A DNA stretch of 5,940 bases from positions 7,464-13,403 of the forward strand of contig DBLF01000002.1 in the NCBI GenBank assembly GCA_002297965.1, read 5' to 3'. The stretch comes from Candidatus Segatella papionis. GTDB lineage: Bacteria; Bacteroidota; Bacteroidia; Bacteroidales; Bacteroidaceae. A model generated the notes under the pieces. That model did no database searches, was not told the origin of the DNA, and saw only the letters and a program-made list of their open reading frames with translations. Shown in pieces: positions 1 to 5,107 of the stretch (within the stretch, counting starts at the first letter, position 1; every line of letters starts with the position of its first letter). Both the position numbers and the translations under genes were made by a program.

Positions 1-54
1 AAGATGAAGAACCTTCGGAAGACGAAGAACCTTCGAAAGATGAAGAACCTTCGG
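1..54. repeat. 18-bp tandem repeat, three copies, coding
   Basis: Three successive 18-bp units (1-18, 19-36, 37-54) read AAGATGAAGAACCTTCGG with changes only at positions 5 and 18 of the unit, and a degraded fourth unit begins at 55. On the minus strand each encodes six residues of the Ser/Glu/Gly tail of the HIRAN-like protein. The array continues to the window edge, so the copy number is unknown. The unit length is a multiple of three, so copy-number change would lengthen or shorten the tail without breaking the frame. Confidence 0.9.
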
Positions 55-580
55 AAGACGAGGCAGTAGAAACTGCCTCAAACAGCGGCTGCAAGAGGAA
101 GTAGAACATTTGCTCCAGCGCAGCAACATCCGTAAGATGCTGCAACTTCAGCTGGAACTCCTGCGAGCGGATAGACAGCGAGGCTTCCCAATCGTAAGCA
201 GGCAGGAGATGGGAGGCAGAAGCACAGAGCTTCGGCTTCTCCACATAGAACCATCCCATCTTGCTCACCTCCACACGTACGATGCGACAGCAAAGCGGAA
301 CCTCCCCAGACTTGCCCTCAAGATGGCTGCGCAAGTCCTTGGCGTCCGTCTTGTCGAGATAAGCCACCTTGTCGCCCATGTAATACACTGCCACGGCGTA
401 GGGGTCGTAAGCGTTGTCATCTTCAATCATCAATGTGACTGGCAGAAAAGCTGCATTGAGTTGGGTGAGCAGCTCGATGGTGCGCTGCTCGCAAAGGGTG
501 TTGTCGGCACCATCGCGTTTATCGTATTTGGGTGTGATGCAATATCTTACGCCCTGAGCTTTGTAGAGTTCTGTTTCCAT
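1..580 (-). CDS. HIRAN-like domain protein with Ser/Glu/Gly repeat tail, partial (3' end beyond window)
   Basis: Reading leftwards from the ATG at 580-578 gives 193 codons with no stop before the window edge, so the C-terminus is missing. Residues about 45-85 resemble the HIRAN domain: LMIEDDNAYDPYAVAVYYMG, followed by a KVAYLDK strand, matches the family pattern of an acidic-N-x-Y-D-P-x-AVAV core and a 'k-v-g-Y-l' strand. HIRAN domains are known as DNA-end or damage-associated modules, fused to SWI2/SNF2 helicases or standing alone in bacteria and phages. Residues 95-165 have no recognised domain. From residue 173 the protein becomes a hexapeptide repeat of the form E-G-S-S-S-S/F. No membrane segment or signal peptide is visible. 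A TAnnTTTG promoter lies about 100 bp upstream. The domain call rests on one motif read by eye; the reading frame is convincing because codon use is regular and the frame stays open. Its function here is unknown. Confidence 0.72.
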   Translation of the reverse strand, partial: METELYKAQGVRYCITPKYDKRDGADNTLCEQRTIELLTQLNAAFLPVTLMIEDDNAYDPYAVAVYYMGDKVAYLDKTDAKDLRSHLEGKSGEVPLCCRIVRVEVSKMGWFYVEKPKLCASASHLLPAYDWEASLSIRSQEFQLKLQHLTDVAALEQMFYFLLQPLFEAVSTASSSEGSSSFEGSSSSEGSSS

Positions 581-685
581 TGTTCTTAGTTTTTCATGTT
601 GATGGTTTTTACTAATAAGAAAATGGAAAGAAGGAGGTGAATTTCATTCAGAGCCAAGATGCCATCGTCTTGTAAATATCGACCG

Positions 686-693
686 CAAATATA
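686..693 (-). promoter_or_regulatory. Bacteroidota-type -7 element for the HIRAN-like gene
   Basis: The minus strand reads TATATTTG here, an exact TAnnTTTG match. No clear TTTG-type -33 element is seen at the expected 19-21 bp spacing. Transcription would start near 675-680 and leave a leader of about 95-100 nt before the ATG at 580. That leader holds a four-codon mini-ORF (ATG AAA AAC TAA) ending just upstream of the start. Confidence 0.5.
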
Positions 694-780
694 CAAAGAA
701 TAATTGATTCTACCTCCTTTTTCTACGACTTTAACTTTCATTAATACTATTTTTTTATGGCGCAACGATTCCCAGCCACA

Positions 781-1845
781 TTATTTCTGAATTAGTGTCA
801 AGAGGTTTGCCAAATCATTCTTCGATACTAGCACAGCGAGTCCGATTGCCTTGCCTAGCAACGGTGGTACCGCATTGCCAATCTGTATCAGCTGTTTGCT
901 TTTGTTTCCTTCGAAAATGAAATCATCAGGAAAAGATTGAAGACGAGCCATTTCCCTTGCAGTCAACACGCGAGGAAGTTTGGGATGAAGATTCACGCCA
1001 CCATGATTTTCTTTTATCGTACATGAAGGTTCATTCCAAGGACATTTTTTCCAAGCATCCCCATATCCAGAGTAGAGGCTTTTACCTTCGGGAGTCTCCA
1101 TGATACGCTTAGCCATATCCTCACGATGAATCGTTGGTACATGATTGAACCCCGCATCTATGGGATGATTTACAAGATCTCCGATAGCCTGACCTGTAGT
1201 AATGTAATCTTTCGATGAAAGCAGGGGCAATGGGTAGTAATTTTTCTTGCCTATCCTGTTTCCTATAAAGATAACACGCTCTCGCTTCTGTGGAGTGTAA
1301 TAATCAGCGGCACATAGGGTTACGAGGCTCATGTCGTATCCGATTTTGTTGAAGTCGGCGATGATTTTCTTTTCAACAAGACCTCCGAGCATAGTTCGAA
1401 GTCCCTTTACATTTTCACAGACCACAAAATCTGGTTGAAGCACCTTAACAACTTCTATTACTTCCTTATAAAGTGAATTTCTAGGATCATCCACGATTCT
1501 ATTTCCTGCCATAGAAAAACCTTGACAGGGGAATCCACCTGCCACGACATCCAAGTGACGACCATCTAGCAATTTCCTTACTGTAGCATAGAATCTACTT
1601 TTGACTTCTGGGTCTTTAATATCCCCACAGATAGAAGGGTGAGAAAAATTGCGATTATAAGTCAGACAAGCTTCTTTTAGACAATCTAGTCCGCAAATAC
1701 CTTTCAACCCTGCCATTTCGAGACCTTTGCTCAGTCCACCAGCCCCACAAAACAAATCCACAAATGTCATATTACTCAATGGGGGATTATCCCAAAAACC
1801 ACTGATGTCAACCCAGTTAACATATAATTTATTCGAATGTCTCAT
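781..1845 (-). CDS. DNA (cytosine-5-)-methyltransferase
   Basis: A 354-residue enzyme that transfers a methyl group from S-adenosylmethionine to carbon 5 of cytosine in a specific DNA site. The motifs are in canonical order: I (FVDLFCGAGG, 28-37, SAM binding), IV (GGFPCQGFS, catalytic Cys107), VI (ENV, 144-146), VIII (QKRER, 186-190), IX (RVLTAREMARLQSFPDDF, 292-309) and X (QIGNAVPP, 321-328). The target-recognition region is about residues 200-290; its site cannot be read from sequence. All key residues are present and the length is normal, so the enzyme should be active. The frame stays open to a TTG at 1932, but that codon lies inside the inverted-repeat stem of a structured block, so it is unlikely as a start. 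ATG at 1845 is preferred because the added residues (YVNWVDISGFWDNPPL) look like real protein. ATG at 1770, just before motif I, is the alternative (329 aa). The HNH nuclease encoded upstream on the same strand is the probable cognate restriction enzyme. Confidence 0.95.
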   Translation of the reverse strand: MRHSNKLYVNWVDISGFWDNPPLSNMTFVDLFCGAGGLSKGLEMAGLKGICGLDCLKEACLTYNRNFSHPSICGDIKDPEVKSRFYATVRKLLDGRHLDVVAGGFPCQGFSMAGNRIVDDPRNSLYKEVIEVVKVLQPDFVVCENVKGLRTMLGGLVEKKIIADFNKIGYDMSLVTLCAADYYTPQKRERVIFIGNRIGKKNYYPLPLLSSKDYITTGQAIGDLVNHPIDAGFNHVPTIHREDMAKRIMETPEGKSLYSGYGDAWKKCPWNEPSCTIKENHGGVNLHPKLPRVLTAREMARLQSFPDDFIFEGNKSKQLIQIGNAVPPLLGKAIGLAVLVSKNDLANLLTLIQK

Positions 1846-1884
1846 AAACACATTGTTTCTAATGCGATTACAAGAGAATGGAAA

Positions 1885-1917
1885 ATCCTCTGTCCCAAAG
1901 GAATGGGGCGCAAGGAT
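1885..1917 (-). terminator. possible weak terminator or leader hairpin before the methyltransferase start
   Basis: On the minus strand ATCCT (1917-1913) can pair with AGGAT (1889-1885), with CCC/GGG pairing inside. A run of four T follows directly. If real, it could end a short RNA arising from the 2143-2150 promoter before the methyltransferase ATG, or act as an attenuator. The stem is interrupted and the T run is short, so support is weak. Confidence 0.25.
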
Positions 1918-1921
1918 GATT

Positions 1922-2056
1922 GCAGGTATCAAGGCTTAGCACAGCCGCTCTAGACAACAACCATCCTAGTCCACGCCCCCAAAAGGTGCGTGCACATCCG
2001 AGGTCTTGACCGTCCCAGAGGTTCCCCATGAAGTGCTAATTCTGATACCTAGCCGA
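1922..2056 (-). ncRNA. candidate structured RNA (free-standing ncRNA or methyltransferase leader)
   Basis: This GC-rich block stands out from AT-rich surroundings and has no convincing reading frame. Its ends are complementary. On the minus strand, AGGTATCA (2050-2043) pairs with TGATACCT (1931-1924). After a small internal loop, TTAGCAC pairs with GTGCTAA, giving a closing stem of 8 + 7 bp around roughly 100 nt. Inside, CACGCACC-TTTT-GGGGGCGTG forms a strong hairpin, GGT-CAAG-ACC a small one, and two CTAG sequences can pair. A Bacteroidota promoter at 2143-2150 is placed to transcribe it. The long closing stem around an internally looped region recalls 6S-like RNAs, but no conserved 6S sequence is recognised. 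Alternatives are a cis-regulatory leader of the methyltransferase gene, or a small element with terminal inverted repeats. Strand is inferred from the promoter. Confidence 0.45.
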
Positions 2057-2142
2057 ATCAAGGATGTTACGTATTGCTTTTTATTACTTGGTCAATCGCA
2101 ACATTAAAAAAATATTTTCATTGCATTATTAGAAATGCGCTG

Positions 2143-2150
2143 CAAAAGTA
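2143..2150 (-). promoter_or_regulatory. promoter for structured RNA / methyltransferase gene
   Basis: The minus strand reads TACTTTTG, an exact TAnnTTTG -7 match. TTGG at 2172-2169 lies 18 bp upstream and may serve as the -33 element, with a TTTG a few bases further out. Transcription would begin near 2135, about 80 nt before the structured block and about 290 nt before the methyltransferase ATG at 1845. A small hairpin, GCATT-6 nt-AATGC (2123-2138), sits at the expected start site. Confidence 0.6.
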
Positions 2151-2170
2151 CAAAATAAAGAAATAAAACC

Positions 2171-2270
2171 AAGCAAACACTTAGTTAAGAAATGCATGAA
2201 GCAAAGTTAAAAAATGCATGAGACAAAGTTACGAAATGCAAAGACTAAGTTACGAAAGCAAAAGACAAAG
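2171..2270. repeat. degenerate 22-bp tandem repeat array
   Basis: Units at 2190-2211 and 2212-2233 share AAATGCATG and CAAAGTTA; 2234-2254 is a 21-bp variant, and 2171-2189 and 2255-2270 are more diverged edges. On the minus strand the repeated CAAAGTTA reads TAACTTTG, which itself matches the -7 consensus TAnnTTTG (at 2202-2209 and 2224-2231). The array lies directly upstream of the 2143-2150 promoter, so it may carry extra polymerase contacts or operator copies. It could also be a neutral low-complexity expansion. Confidence 0.75.
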
Positions 2271-2271
2271 A

Positions 2272-2304
2272 ATGCTGTTGCATTCGAGCAATAGGCTACA
2301 GCAT
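2272..2304 (-). terminator. probable terminator of the HNH gene, overlapping its stop codon
   Basis: ATGCTGT (2272-2278) and ACAGCAT (2298-2304) form a 7-bp inverted repeat with a 19-nt loop. The stop codon TAG at 2298-2296 sits at the edge of the stem. On the minus strand the hairpin is followed by TTCTTTGTCTTTT, a T-rich but interrupted tail. The position fits termination of HNH transcription before the methyltransferase promoter region. Confidence 0.4.
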
Positions 2305-3051
2305 CAGGCAATTCTCGCGATGATAGGCCAAGAATCCTCTGTGTCTGTCTTCCACCTTCAGGAGATGCACATGGCTATCCATCCCGAGTAGTTTACGGTC
2401 TTCCTGGTCAAGATAACGAGAATAGATGATGCTTCCGTCATCATCGAAGGAAATGTAACCTCTGTCAAACAATTTATCATAATTGGGCAATAGGAGCAGC
2501 CCATTATATACGCTGATTCTCTCCGCGTTATCGGCATCTTTCCAAGGCTTGATGTGGGAGGCTACGAGCAGGTCTAAATGATGGAATGCAGAAATGGAAC
2601 ATCCGTGCCAATAGTTGACTAGTTTATTTCGAAACATACCCTGTCCTATCCTTGATTTCACTATAGCCTCACGTTCCGTAACGGAAAGAGTTTTATCATT
2701 CTCTACGCTTTTCAATTCTGCCAAGATAGTTTCGTCTTGCTGTCGGGCAAAGTTGGACTTGCGGAATTGCAAAAATTTTCGCAATGCAGACTTGAAGTTC
2801 ACGAGGTCTTTTGCCTTGTTGTATTTTGAACGATTGCATTGTAATTTTCTTTCTTTGTCTAGCAAGTCTTCAATGTCCTCATTAGACTCCAATTCCGCTA
2901 ATTCATAGCCTTGATTGTCAAGAAATTTAAGCCATGAAATATAGTTTGTGCGCGAATGGGTGTTTACGTTACCTTCTCCAGAAAGATAACGATAAAAATC
3001 GGAAATATATTCCGCCAAAGTATGAGTGTTCGTCTGCATGTTTTTAACCAT
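2296..3051 (-). CDS. HNH endonuclease (HNH_2 type), probable restriction enzyme
   Basis: A 251-residue protein. Residues about 130-245 match the HNH_2 nuclease pattern: RIGQGMFRNKLVNYWHGCSI leads into LLVASHIKPWKDADNAERIS, then YNGLLLLPNYDKLFDRGYIS and a DDDG turn. His166 of ASHIKPW, Asn183 and the D-x-x-F-D segment (192-196) are the expected metal and catalytic positions, so the fold appears intact. Residues about 10-100 are helical and resemble the SAM-like core-binding domain of tyrosine recombinases, which probably contacts DNA. HNH_2 proteins are commonly paired with cytosine methyltransferases; a methyltransferase gene follows downstream on the same strand, making this the likely restriction half of a Type II-like system that cleaves unmodified DNA. 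The frame can be extended to TTG at 3078, but ATG at 3051 (or 3039, giving MQTNTHTLAEY) is preferred. It is transcribed from its own promoter and ends in a probable hairpin terminator, so it is not tightly coupled to the methyltransferase. Confidence 0.88.
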   Translation of the reverse strand: MVKNMQTNTHTLAEYISDFYRYLSGEGNVNTHSRTNYISWLKFLDNQGYELAELESNEDIEDLLDKERKLQCNRSKYNKAKDLVNFKSALRKFLQFRKSNFARQQDETILAELKSVENDKTLSVTEREAIVKSRIGQGMFRNKLVNYWHGCSISAFHHLDLLVASHIKPWKDADNAERISVYNGLLLLPNYDKLFDRGYISFDDDGSIIYSRYLDQEDRKLLGMDSHVHLLKVEDRHRGFLAYHRENCLML

Positions 3052-3122
3052 ATAGTAAATAGCTCGCCTGTCAAGCAATTAAGCCTATCAACAAAAAGCA
3101 TGGATATTTCATCATTCGATTG

Positions 3123-3130
3123 CAAAGATA
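3123..3130 (-). promoter_or_regulatory. promoter of the HNH gene
   Basis: The minus strand reads TATCTTTG, an exact TAnnTTTG -7 element. Transcription would start near 3115 and leave a leader of about 65 nt before ATG 3051. This promoter is divergent from the ATPase promoter, with the -7 elements about 180 bp apart. No clear -33 element is seen. Confidence 0.6.
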
Positions 3131-3188
3131 GTAATTTATTGTCATATTCTTGCCTTTGCATCATATTTTAACGTTCGTAAACTTAAAG

Positions 3189-3284
3189 AAATCTGCATTT
3201 TAGCAAAGTTTCAGAGACTAAAATCTGCATTTTAGCAAAGTTTAAGAGCCTAAAAATTGCATTTTAGCAAAGTTTAAGTACTAT
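3189..3284. repeat. three 32-bp tandem repeats in the divergent promoter region
   Basis: Units at 3189-3220, 3221-3252 and 3253-3284 share the core TGCATTTTAGCAAAGTTT. Units 1 and 2 differ at about three positions; unit 3 diverges mainly at its ends. The array ends 27 bp before the ATPase -7 element and lies between the HNH and ATPase promoters. It is placed to act as a multi-copy operator for either gene. It shares the short core AGCAAAGTT with the 22-bp array at 2171-2270. Confidence 0.9.
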
Positions 3285-3311
3285 AATTATCTGTATTTCA
3301 ATAATTTACTA

Positions 3312-3319
3312 TATCTTTG
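3312..3319 (+). promoter_or_regulatory. promoter of the AAA_14/DUF4143 ATPase gene
   Basis: TATCTTTG is an exact TAnnTTTG -7 match, followed by GCAGCC as in many Bacteroidota promoters. Transcription would begin near 3326 and leave a leader of about 30 nt, A-rich and without a Shine-Dalgarno sequence, before ATG 3356. The frame's upstream TTG (3317-3319) lies inside this element and therefore cannot be the start if this promoter is used. Confidence 0.65.
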
Positions 3320-3355
3320 CAGCCAAACAAGAAAACTAAGCATAAAAAAGACACT

Positions 3356-4645
3356 ATGGTAGAGGAAAAAATAATATTGCAGGTATTGAGTGAACAACAA
3401 GAATATGTTCAAAACTATAACCCACAAAAGTGGGTGGGACGATTCGAAGAGTCGCTTTTCGAGTTAAACAGTCCACTTGCACAGGTGGTCATAGGAGTAA
3501 GGCGAAGTGGGAAATCCACGCTTTGCCATAAGGTTTTGCTGGAGAATCATCTTAAATATGGGTACGCCAACTTCGACGACGACCGCTTGGCGAAGTTGCA
3601 GACCGAAGACCTTAACACGGTTCTCTCTTGCATCTACCAAGTTTATGGCACAGACATCGAATATATATTCCTTGACGAGATTCAAAACGTGGAAGGGTGG
3701 CACCTGTTCGTCAATCGCCTGTTGCGCAGCCAATTGCACGTCATCGTGACTGGCAGCAACGCCAAACTGCTGAGCGGAGAGCTAGCCACTCACCTCACGG
3801 GGCGATACAACGAGATACACTTATTTCCATTCTCCTTTTACGAATACTGCCAGTTTCATCACATAGAGCTAGCTCGCATCACCACCAAGGCAGACGCAGA
3901 AAGGAAGCGAGCCTTCATGGATTACGTAGCCAACGGCGGATTCCCCGAGTTGCAAAACTTACGCAACAAGCGAGGCTATGTGCAAAGCCTGATGGAAGCC
4001 ATCGTAACCAAGGACATCAAGCGACGTTTCAACATACGCAACGTCGATGCGCTGCGCAAAATAGCCAACCACCTCATCAACAATGTCTGCCAGGAGATAA
4101 ACTACGACGACTTGGCAAAGACATTGGGTTTGTCTGACGTGACTATCAAGAAATATGTGGATTATCTGCGACAGGCATTCCTCATACAGTTGCTCACCAA
4201 GCATTCCTTCAAGAGCAGGGAGCGCATGCGCAAAGCCAAGGCTTACATCGTGGACCCTGGTCTTCAGAACAATCGTGACAATTCTTTTGTGCCAGGAAAT
4301 ATAGGATGGCGCTTGGAAAACGTCATTTACATCGAACTTTTACGCCGATGCTCCAACAATTTCTTTGACATTTACTATTACAAGGAAACCCCTCGCTCCA
4401 AGGAAGTGGATTTCGTGGTGTGCAACCAAGACAGGGCCGTGGAGCTTATCCAGGTGGCCTACGACATTGAGGCAAAGAAGACTTTCAAGCGAGAGACCAA
4501 TTCGCTCCTCAGCGCCTCGGCTACCTTGCGCTGCGACAAGTTGACCCTCATCGCCTTCACGCAAACCCGCAACTATGAGGCTGGAGGAAAATGCATCCAC
4601 ATCGTATCCGCCATCGAGTGGTTGCTCCGACCGATGGATAATTAA
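3356..4645 (+). CDS. AAA_14 / DUF4143 family ATPase
   Basis: A 429-residue protein in the usual length range for this family of prokaryotic AAA-like ATPases. Near the N-terminus the P-loop GVRRSGKST (47-55, Lys53) binds nucleotide. Walker B is IFLDE (104-108), VTGSN (131-135) fits sensor 1, and LTGR (147-150) supplies the characteristic arginine. Residues about 245-278 (INYDDLAKTLGLSDVTIKKY) form a helix-turn-helix. The C-terminal DUF4143 region (about 280-425) has the conserved EVDFVV (350-355) followed by ELIQV (363-367), in the arrangement of a PD-(D/E)XK nuclease-like fold. A Gln366 stands where an active nuclease would have lysine, so that fold may be non-catalytic. No membrane segment is seen; it is cytoplasmic. 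The cellular role of the family is unresolved. The gene has its own promoter, and the ATG at 3356 is chosen over TTG 3317, which overlaps that promoter. It is a single-gene unit divergent from the HNH gene. Confidence 0.93.
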   Translation: MVEEKIILQVLSEQQEYVQNYNPQKWVGRFEESLFELNSPLAQVVIGVRRSGKSTLCHKVLLENHLKYGYANFDDDRLAKLQTEDLNTVLSCIYQVYGTDIEYIFLDEIQNVEGWHLFVNRLLRSQLHVIVTGSNAKLLSGELATHLTGRYNEIHLFPFSFYEYCQFHHIELARITTKADAERKRAFMDYVANGGFPELQNLRNKRGYVQSLMEAIVTKDIKRRFNIRNVDALRKIANHLINNVCQEINYDDLAKTLGLSDVTIKKYVDYLRQAFLIQLLTKHSFKSRERMRKAKAYIVDPGLQNNRDNSFVPGNIGWRLENVIYIELLRRCSNNFFDIYYYKETPRSKEVDFVVCNQDRAVELIQVAYDIEAKKTFKRETNSLLSASATLRCDKLTLIAFTQTRNYEAGGKCIHIVSAIEWLLRPMDN

Positions 4646-4664
4646 CGTTTATTCACTCGAAAAT

Positions 4665-4817
4665 CGGGTCATTTGGGTCAAAGTCATTTTGGGTCAAAAT
4701 CATTTTTGAAAACTCTTTTTAGAGCCAATAATAAATAATATATATATATTTATTATTGGGCTGAATTTCGCATCCGAAATTCATTTTGACACAAATGACT
4801 TTGACCTAAATGACCCG
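4665..4817. repeat. 153-bp inverted-repeat element with cloverleaf-like plan
   Basis: Left arm 4665-4700 and right arm 4783-4817 are inverted copies, matching at about 33 of 36 positions (both start CGGGTCATTT and share GGTCAAAGTCATTT). The enclosed sequence is almost wholly three further palindromes. They are CTCT-TTTT-AGAG (4713-4724), a long AT-rich stem 4727-4757 bordered by AGCC/GGGCT, and a perfect 8-bp stem GAATTTCG-CATC-CGAAATTC (4763-4782). The arms also contain short direct repeats of GGGTCAAA. No frame encodes a transposase and no target-site duplication is evident. It starts 20 bp after the ATPase stop codon and could end transcription in passing. It most resembles a small dispersed palindromic element (MITE- or REP-like). 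Confidence 0.85.
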
Positions 4818-5008
4818 CTTACAGATTCCCCTTGTAACGCCCTCAAGAGAAAACTCTGCCTCCCCATCAAACAAGGTTGCCCCCCCGCCCGCACGTAGGT
4901 GAAACATTTCTATCGTAAGAAAAAAAGTTTTTCATCACGCAGAAAAAAAAATTTCATCAAAATCGAAAAAAACTCGGGAAAAATTCGTTTACCGCATTCT
5001 GGGTTTCG
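4818..5008 (+). promoter_or_regulatory. A-tract-rich region upstream of the HU-related gene promoter
   Basis: No reading frame is supported here. 4818-4919 is unremarkable apart from a run of seven C at 4880-4886. From 4920 there are A-tracts at 4920-4926, 4943-4951, 4966-4972 and 4979-4983. Their centres are about 24, 22 and 12 bp apart, roughly multiples of the helical repeat, so the DNA is probably curved. Such sequence upstream of a strong promoter may act as an UP-like element or as a binding site for a bend-preferring protein such as HU. Confidence 0.4.
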
Positions 5009-5016
5009 TACCTTTG
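5009..5016 (+). promoter_or_regulatory. promoter of the HU-related gene
   Basis: TACCTTTG is an exact TAnnTTTG -7 element followed by GCAGCG. TTCG at 4984-4987, 21 bp upstream, is a plausible but imperfect -33 element. Transcription would begin near 5023-5026, giving a long leader of about 155 nt. The leader contains an 11-codon ORF at 5072-5107. Confidence 0.65.
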
Positions 5017-5071
5017 CAGCGTGAAATAATTCGAGAGGGTGCACACTCCCGAACGAAAGGCTTTCTAGCAG

Positions 5072-5107
5072 ATGAAGAAATCTCACATATTGAAAAGCTC
5101 CTTCTGA
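5072..5107 (+). other. leader mini-ORF upstream of the HU-related gene
   Basis: ATG AAG AAA ... TTC TGA encodes MKKSHILKSSF within the transcribed leader, ending 74 bp before the HU-related start. It begins with a typical Lys-rich start but has no ribosome-binding sequence, and no attenuator hairpin follows it. It may be a chance ORF or a short leader peptide. Confidence 0.2.

Noticed and set aside
110..589. Open plus-strand frame of 159 codons antisense to the HIRAN-like gene
   Set aside because: It mirrors the minus-strand gene, has no recognisable domain, and the minus frame carries a clear motif, a promoter and a repeat tail.
631..700. AAGGAGGTGA on the plus strand as a ribosome-binding site for a small ORF starting at 659
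   Set aside because: The spacing of about 20 bases is too long, the ORF has only 14 codons, and this group of bacteria rarely relies on Shine-Dalgarno sequences. It lies in the leader of the minus-strand gene.
631..718. Inverted pair of AAGGAGGT (631-638) and ACCTCCTT (711-718) flanking the HIRAN-like promoter
   Set aside because: Only eight bases match at a distance of more than 70 bp; this is not enough to claim an operator.
1846..1932. N-terminal extension of the methyltransferase from TTG 1932
   Set aside because: It begins inside an inverted-repeat stem, uses a rare start codon, and adds 29 residues without family resemblance ahead of a good ATG.
1922..2140. tRNA, tmRNA, RNase P RNA or signal recognition particle RNA in the structured block
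   Set aside because: None of the diagnostic conserved sequences or the tRNA cloverleaf could be found; only generic pairing supports an RNA.
2171..3284. CRISPR array made of the 22-bp or 32-bp repeats
   Set aside because: The units are directly adjacent with no unique spacers between them, and no cas genes are present.
3697..4137. Plus-strand frame of 146 codons inside the ATPase gene
   Set aside because: It is an out-of-frame shadow of a gene with clear Walker motifs.
4665..4817. Complete insertion sequence at the cloverleaf repeat
   Set aside because: No transposase frame fits in 153 bp and no target-site duplication is seen, so only a non-autonomous element or palindromic repeat can be argued.
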